Assembly: GCA_902799245.1 (NCBI GenBank)
Contig: CADBZY010000015.1
Span: 1 to 64,000, forward strand
DNA from: an uncultured Ruminococcus sp.
GTDB lineage: Bacteria > Bacillota > Clostridia > Oscillospirales > Acutalibacteraceae
Reading direction: 5' to 3'
Length of the DNA stretch: 64,000 nucleotides
The position numbers and the translations under genes are program-made. The notes under the pieces were generated by a model. That model was not told where the DNA came from. It worked only from the letters and a program-made list of their open reading frames with translations, and did not search any database. Numbering within the stretch: the first letter of the stretch is position 1; the number at the start of each line of letters is the position of its first letter. This document shows positions 59,762 through 64,000 of the stretch, in pieces.

Positions 59762-62700
59762 TCAGCCGCTGATGGTTAAGTTGACGGTGATGACGTTGGT
59801 TTTGAGGGAGGCGCCGGATACGTCGGTGACAAGGCAGTAGAACTGGATGCCGTCCCATGTGGCGTTGGGAGTGACCTTCTCGCTGGCGCCTGTGCGGCCG
59901 TTCCAGAGTGTCCATGAGGTCTGTCCCTTCTTCTTGAAGTACCACTGGTATTTGAGTCCCGTACCCTGTGCCTTGAAGGAAAGGGTGAATGTCTGCCCCT
60001 GTGACACCGTTCTGTTGGTCGGCTGGACGGTGATGGCCAGGGGAGTGCCGAAGCAAATCTTTGCCGCGCTGGATTTGACCGAAGCGCCGGAAATATCCTT
60101 GATGAGGCAGTAGAGCTGAATTCCTTCCCATGAGTCGTTGGGAGTGACCTTCTCGCTGGCGCCTGTGCGGCCGCTCCAGAGTGTCCATGAGGTCTGCCCC
60201 TGCTTCCTGTAATACCATTGATATTTCAGTCCCGTGCCGGTCGCCTTGACGGAGAGCGTGATCGTGCTGCCCTTCGGAACCGTCCGGCTCTGCGGCTGGG
60301 ACGTGATCTTCAGCGGGTCTTTAAGGGTGACGGTGATCACGTCGGTCTTTAACGAATCGCCGTTTGCGTCCCTGATCAGGCAATACAGCCGGATGCCGTC
60401 CCATGTGTCGTTGGGATAAACGCTTTCGCTGTCGTGAGTGTGTCCGTTCCAGACATTCCACGCGGTCTGGGTCTTCTTCATGAAATACCACTGATAGGTC
60501 AGCCCGTCGCCTGTCGCCTTGAAGGAAAGGGTCGTTGTCCTGCCTCTTTCCACCGTGACGCTCTTGGGCTGCTGGGTGATCTCAATGCCCTTTGTCAGCG
60601 TGATCTTCGCGGATGAAGAATTCACCGTCACACCGGCCGCGTCGGTAATCCTGCAATAGAGCTGGATGCCGTTCCATGTGTCGTTGGGAACGACGTTTTC
60701 GGAGGCGGAGGTGTGGCCGTTCCACACGCTCCAGCCCGTCTGTCCTGCCTTCTTGAAGTACCACTGGTATTGCAGGCCGCTGCCGGAGGCTTCAAGCGAG
60801 ATCGTAATGCTCTTGCCGGCGACCGCGTTCCGGCTCTGGGGCTGACGTGTCACTGTCGGCGCCTTGTAATCGCAGTAGACGGCGGGAGAGCCGTCGAATA
60901 CCGCCGGAATGCCGGAGGAATCCCACTGGCTCCTGCTGCCGGCGTAGCAGACCGTCGCCACCGAATCGGAGAGGAACGCCTTGCTGCTGACCGACGGGGA
61001 TTTTGCCAGCATCACGACGGTTTTGAGCCTGATATTCGACCGGAAGGCGTAATTGCCTATGCTCGTCACCGTGGAAGGAATGGTGACGGAGGCAAGATTC
61101 ACGCACTGGTCGAAGGCGTAGGGTTCGACGGTCGTAACGCCCGCGGGAAGAACGACGCTTTTCAGGTTCGGGCAGGAAGCCGCCGCCGAATCGCCTATGG
61201 TTTTAACCGAGGTCGGGAAGGTGCAGCTGCTGCCGGTCTTGCCCGCCGGATAGCGCAGCAGCTTTGTCGCGTCCTTATTGTAAAGCGCGCCGCCCGAAGC
61301 GGAAAAGGCGGTATTGCCGGACGCCACCGAGAAGGCGGCCAGCTTGGAACAGCCGTCAAACGCCCATTTGTCTATGGTTTTCACCGACGCGGGAATGTTC
61401 ATCGCCGTCAGGGCGGTGCAGCCCGCAAACGCCGACTCCCCGATCGCCGTGACGCTGTTCGGTATGGTGACGCTTTTCACGCCGGTGCAGCCGTAGAAGG
61501 CGCGGGCGGCGATTTTGGTGACAGTATCGGGAATGACCACCGACTGCGAACTTCCCTTGTAGGAAACCAGCGTTGTGCCGTCGATGTCGAAATCCGATGA
61601 GCTGTAATACACCGTGACAGACGAGCCGAACGCCTCGCCCAGCTTCGCGGCATTCCACTGGGTGTCGCTGCCGGAGTATACCACCTTGGTGACAGGCGCA
61701 TTCTGGAACGCGCCGGTGCCGACCGCGGGAGAAATGGCTTTGAGCGTGACCGTCGCGAGCTTTTTATTGGAACGGAAGGCGTATTTGCCTATCGTTTTCA
61801 CCGACGCGGGAAGGGTAATTTCCGTCAGATTCGCGCACTGGTCAAAGGCGTAGGGCTCCAGGGTGACAACGCCCTCGGGAATCGTCACCTTTGTCAGTCC
61901 GTTGCAGGCGGCAAACGCGGAGTCACCGATCACGGTAACGGTCGACGGAACCGTAAAGCTGTCGGCGTCCAGCGCGGGAGGACAGCGCAGCAGCTTGCCC
62001 TTGTCCTTGTCGTAGAGCACGCCGCCGGAAGCCGAATAATTCTTGTTGTCGGAAACGACAGAAATCTTCGTCAGGCTCTTGCAGTTGTCAAACGCCCATT
62101 TTTCTATCGAGGTCACGGAGGACGGAATCGTTATTCTGGCAAGAGCCGTGCAGCCGTCGAACGCCGACTGCCCTATAGATTTGAGGGAATTGGGAAGGGA
62201 AATGCTCTGCATGGAATTGCGGTCACGGAACGCACCGTCTTCTATTCTGACGATGAAGCCCGGCACCGAAACGCTTTCGGCGGAACCGGTATAAGACACA
62301 AGCACATCGTTTTCCACATAGTAGCCCGACATGCCGTAATACACCTTCACCGAAGTGCCGAACACGTCGCTCATGTTGTGGTCCGCCCACTGGGTCGTGC
62401 TGCCGGCGTAGAGGATACGGGCAATTCCCGTGCCCGTGAAGGCATTCGCGCCGAAGGAAGGCGCTTTGGCTTCGAGCGTCAGCGTCTTCATTCCCGAAGT
62501 GGAACGGAAAGCGCCGCTGCCTATGGAAGTGACGGCGGAGGGAATCGTGATCGAGGCGATACCCGAATCCCCGTAAAACGCGTTGTCACTTATCTGTTTC
62601 AGCCCCGTGGGGAGCATGATTTTCACAAGGGATAAGCAGTGCGCAAACGCATTCCTGCCGATCACCGTGACGCCGGAAGGAACCGTGTAGCTTGCCGCGG

Positions 62701-63169
62701 TCTTGCCCTGGGGATAGCGCAGCAGCTGGGTCTTTTCGCTGTTCAGCAGAACGCCGCCTTCGGAGGCATAATACCCGCTGTTTTCGGCGACGTTGATATT
62801 CTGGAGCTTTGAGCAGCCCTCAAACGACAGCTCGCCGATCGACTTGACCGACGCGGGAAGGCTGATGTCCGTCATGGAGCTGCAATTGTAAAACGCCTTT
62901 TTGCCGACGGTCTTGACGCCCTCGGGAACGGTCAGCGACGTGATGCCCACGCAGTTGTAAAACGCCTCATCGTCAATGGCCGTGACCTTGCCGGAAGGAA
63001 TCTTCACCGCGCCGCCGCTTCCCTTGTAATTGGTCAGCACGCCGTCAGTGATTTCAAAATCACTGTCCGCCGCGTACACTCTCATACCGCCGGAAAGCGC
63101 CGGCGCAAGCGCTGCCAGCACAACGAAAACCGCCGTCAGCAGCCAGCCTGCCGCCTTTTTGCTTTTCAT
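59762..63169 (-). CDS. Exported BspA-type leucine-rich repeat protein with four Ig-like repeats
   Basis: 1135 residues with a signal peptide (about 1-33, cleaved after MRVYA). Residues about 40-770 contain many LRR_5/BspA-type units of about 23 residues (IPSSVTSIEKWAFDNCKSL) in three larger blocks separated by YKGS turns. From about 772 follow four Ig-like repeats of about 91 residues sharing YQWYFKK, WNGHT, and GIQLYCLI features. No LPXTG, SLH or other anchor is seen, so it is secreted or held non-covalently. Likely adhesion or host/fibre interaction. Strong promoter upstream, shared terminator downstream. Confidence 0.9.
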   Translation of the reverse strand: MKSKKAAGWLLTAVFVVLAALAPALSGGMRVYAADSDFEITDGVLTNYKGSGGAVKIPSGKVTAIDDEAFYNCVGITSLTVPEGVKTVGKKAFYNCSSMTDISLPASVKSIGELSFEGCSKLQNINVAENSGYYASEGGVLLNSEKTQLLRYPQGKTAASYTVPSGVTVIGRNAFAHCLSLVKIMLPTGLKQISDNAFYGDSGIASITIPSAVTSIGSGAFRSTSGMKTLTLEAKAPSFGANAFTGTGIARILYAGSTTQWADHNMSDVFGTSVKVYYGMSGYYVENDVLVSYTGSAESVSVPGFIVRIEDGAFRDRNSMQSISLPNSLKSIGQSAFDGCTALARITIPSSVTSIEKWAFDNCKSLTKISVVSDNKNYSASGGVLYDKDKGKLLRCPPALDADSFTVPSTVTVIGDSAFAACNGLTKVTIPEGVVTLEPYAFDQCANLTEITLPASVKTIGKYAFRSNKKLATVTLKAISPAVGTGAFQNAPVTKVVYSGSDTQWNAAKLGEAFGSSVTVYYSSSDFDIDGTTLVSYKGSSQSVVIPDTVTKIAARAFYGCTGVKSVTIPNSVTAIGESAFAGCTALTAMNIPASVKTIDKWAFDGCSKLAAFSVASGNTAFSASGGALYNKDATKLLRYPAGKTGSSCTFPTSVKTIGDSAAASCPNLKSVVLPAGVTTVEPYAFDQCVNLASVTIPSTVTSIGNYAFRSNIRLKTVVMLAKSPSVSSKAFLSDSVATVCYAGSRSQWDSSGIPAVFDGSPAVYCDYKAPTVTRQPQSRNAVAGKSITISLEASGSGLQYQWYFKKAGQTGWSVWNGHTSASENVVPNDTWNGIQLYCRITDAAGVTVNSSSAKITLTKGIEITQQPKSVTVERGRTTTLSFKATGDGLTYQWYFMKKTQTAWNVWNGHTHDSESVYPNDTWDGIRLYCLIRDANGDSLKTDVITVTLKDPLKITSQPQSRTVPKGSTITLSVKATGTGLKYQWYYRKQGQTSWTLWSGRTGASEKVTPNDSWEGIQLYCLIKDISGASVKSSAAKICFGTPLAITVQPTNRTVSQGQTFTLSFKAQGTGLKYQWYFKKKGQTSWTLWNGRTGASEKVTPNATWDGIQFYCLVTDVSGASLKTNVITVNLTISG

Positions 63170-63202
63170 TCACATTACCTCGTTTCTGATTGGTTTATCA
63201 TC

Positions 63203-63231
63203 ATTATAACCCGCCGCACGGAAAGTGTCAA
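63203..63231 (-). promoter_or_regulatory. Consensus sigma-A promoter of the LRR surface protein
   Basis: Minus-strand -35 TTGACA (63226-63231), 17-base spacer and -10 TATAAT (63203-63208): a perfect match, so strong expression is expected. Confidence 0.93.
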
Positions 63232-63344
63232 TTGATTTGCGTGATTGAAAATATGATAAAACAGTAAATTATTTTGAAAAAACAAATGCAATAAATGCAA
63301 AAAACACTTGTTTACATCTCGGTCAAAAAATCTTTTTAAAAATG

Positions 63345-63353
63345 TGCTATAAT
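63345..63353 (+). promoter_or_regulatory. Extended -10 promoter of the second surface protein
   Basis: TGCTATAAT at 63345-63353, an extended -10 (TG at 63345-63346). No convincing -35 lies upstream in the AT-rich stretch. About 48 bases ahead of the ATG. Confidence 0.6.
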
Positions 63354-63400
63354 AAAGAAAAAGACAATTCAAAAAAAATCAAAGAAAAGGCGGTTTAAAA

Positions 63401-64000
63401 ATGAATTTACTCTATCTTCTGCAATCATCTGTCGGACAGAATATCAAGAAATTCACCGCGATGATGCTCACACTTTCCTTTGCCGCGGCGTATCTGCTTT
63501 CCCCGCTCGGAGAATTTGAAAAGGTATACGCTGAGGGGGACGAAGGGGGCGTTTCCTCCTCCGAGTCGTCGGAGCCATCGGAACCCTCCGGACAGGAGGA
63601 TCCGGTTGAAACACTTCCCCTCGCAGTCACGGCGCAGCCGCAGAATGTCACGGTCAGCGCGGGCGAAACAGCCACCTTCACAGTGAAGGCCACCGGCACG
63701 GGTCTGCAATACCAGTGGTATTACCGCAAAGCCGGCGCGAAGAACTGGTCCATATGGAACGGGCACACCACCGCAACCACATCGGCCGCGGCCAATGCCA
63801 CATGGAACCTGATGAAGGTCTACTGCAAGATCTCCGATCAGGCGGGCAGCGTGATTTCTTCCAATTCCGCGACAGTCAGCCTGCGTCAGCCGCTCACCCT
63901 TCTGACCCAGCCCAGGAACATCACTGTCAGTGTCGGCGAAAAAGGCACCTTCTCGGTATCCGCGCAGGGCACGGGCAAGCTCAGCTATCAGTGGTATGTC
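63401..64000 (+). CDS. Exported Ig-like repeat protein, N-terminal part (runs off window)
   Basis: 200 codons from the ATG at 63401 (AAGGCGG 7 bases upstream). A signal or anchor helix (about 20-36), a Ser/Glu/Pro linker (about 50-75) and then Ig-like repeats of the same type as the divergent neighbour: YQWYYRK, IWNGHT and KVYCKI in the first, and the start of a second. The rest is outside. The two genes probably derive from one repertoire of surface domains. Confidence 0.88.
   Translation, partial: MNLLYLLQSSVGQNIKKFTAMMLTLSFAAAYLLSPLGEFEKVYAEGDEGGVSSSESSEPSEPSGQEDPVETLPLAVTAQPQNVTVSAGETATFTVKATGTGLQYQWYYRKAGAKNWSIWNGHTTATTSAAANATWNLMKVYCKISDQAGSVISSNSATVSLRQPLTLLTQPRNITVSVGEKGTFSVSAQGTGKLSYQWYV

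Overview
The window looks like chromosomal DNA of an endospore-forming Firmicute of class Clostridia, probably an Oscillospirales/Ruminococcus-like gut or rumen anaerobe. The support is gene order (yicC-remA-gmk-rpoZ-priA-def-fmt-rsmB-rlmN-prpC-prkC-rsgA-thiN with a nearby spoVM, plus mreBCD-pbp2), a V-type ATPase in place of an F-type one, strong purine-rich ribosome binding sites, many TTG starts and consensus sigma-A promoters. The species call is inference. No rRNA, tRNA, CRISPR array, transposase or prophage was seen.

Layout. 1-5.5 kb: V-type ATPase operon on the minus strand (coiled-coil G/H-like subunit, C, I, K, F, E, A; A runs off the left edge). 5.6-6.3 kb: orphan methyltransferase. 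6.4-15.8 kb: an oligopeptide ABC importer operon, oppA-B-C-D-F, plus a membrane-anchored ApbE-like protein, read from one strong promoter near 15.8 kb and ended by a terminator at 6.4 kb. Almost every protein in it departs from the family plan: OppA appears circularly permuted, OppB has a very large loop, OppD a roughly 230-residue helical insert, OppF a C-terminal membrane tail, and the ApbE-like protein has lost its motifs. 16-21 kb: a small lipoprotein, an ACT/UPF0210 pair, a TIR-Sel1 protein and a TroA-like binding lipoprotein. 21-26 kb: an S41 protease relative lacking its catalytic Ser and Lys, next to ftsE-ftsX-M23 hydrolase. 25.8-27 kb: methionine aminopeptidase facing a 26-codon spoVM across a shared terminator. 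27-45.5 kb: a membrane-anchored alpha/beta hydrolase, a zinc-ribbon membrane protein and then the long conserved housekeeping cluster thiN to yicC, transcribed leftward from a promoter at 45.6 kb. 45.7-56.8 kb: the cell-shape cluster zapA-U32-transglutaminase lipoprotein-mreB-mreC-mreD-PBP2, then a degenerate MinD-like protein and a methylglyoxal-synthase-like protein. 57-59.5 kb, plus strand: an SGNH-like/MBOAT pair, probably an extracytoplasmic O-acylation system. 59.7-64 kb: two divergently transcribed exported surface proteins that share Ig-like repeats; one also has a long BspA-type leucine-rich region, and the other runs off the right edge.

The intergenic DNA carries two abundant repeat families. 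One is a set of 7-bp tandem arrays, often joined to short GC-rich palindromes and frequently starting at a gene's stop codon. The other is a 200-290 bp multi-hairpin element present three times, whose stems differ between copies but stay paired. I saw no reported family name for either from sequence alone.
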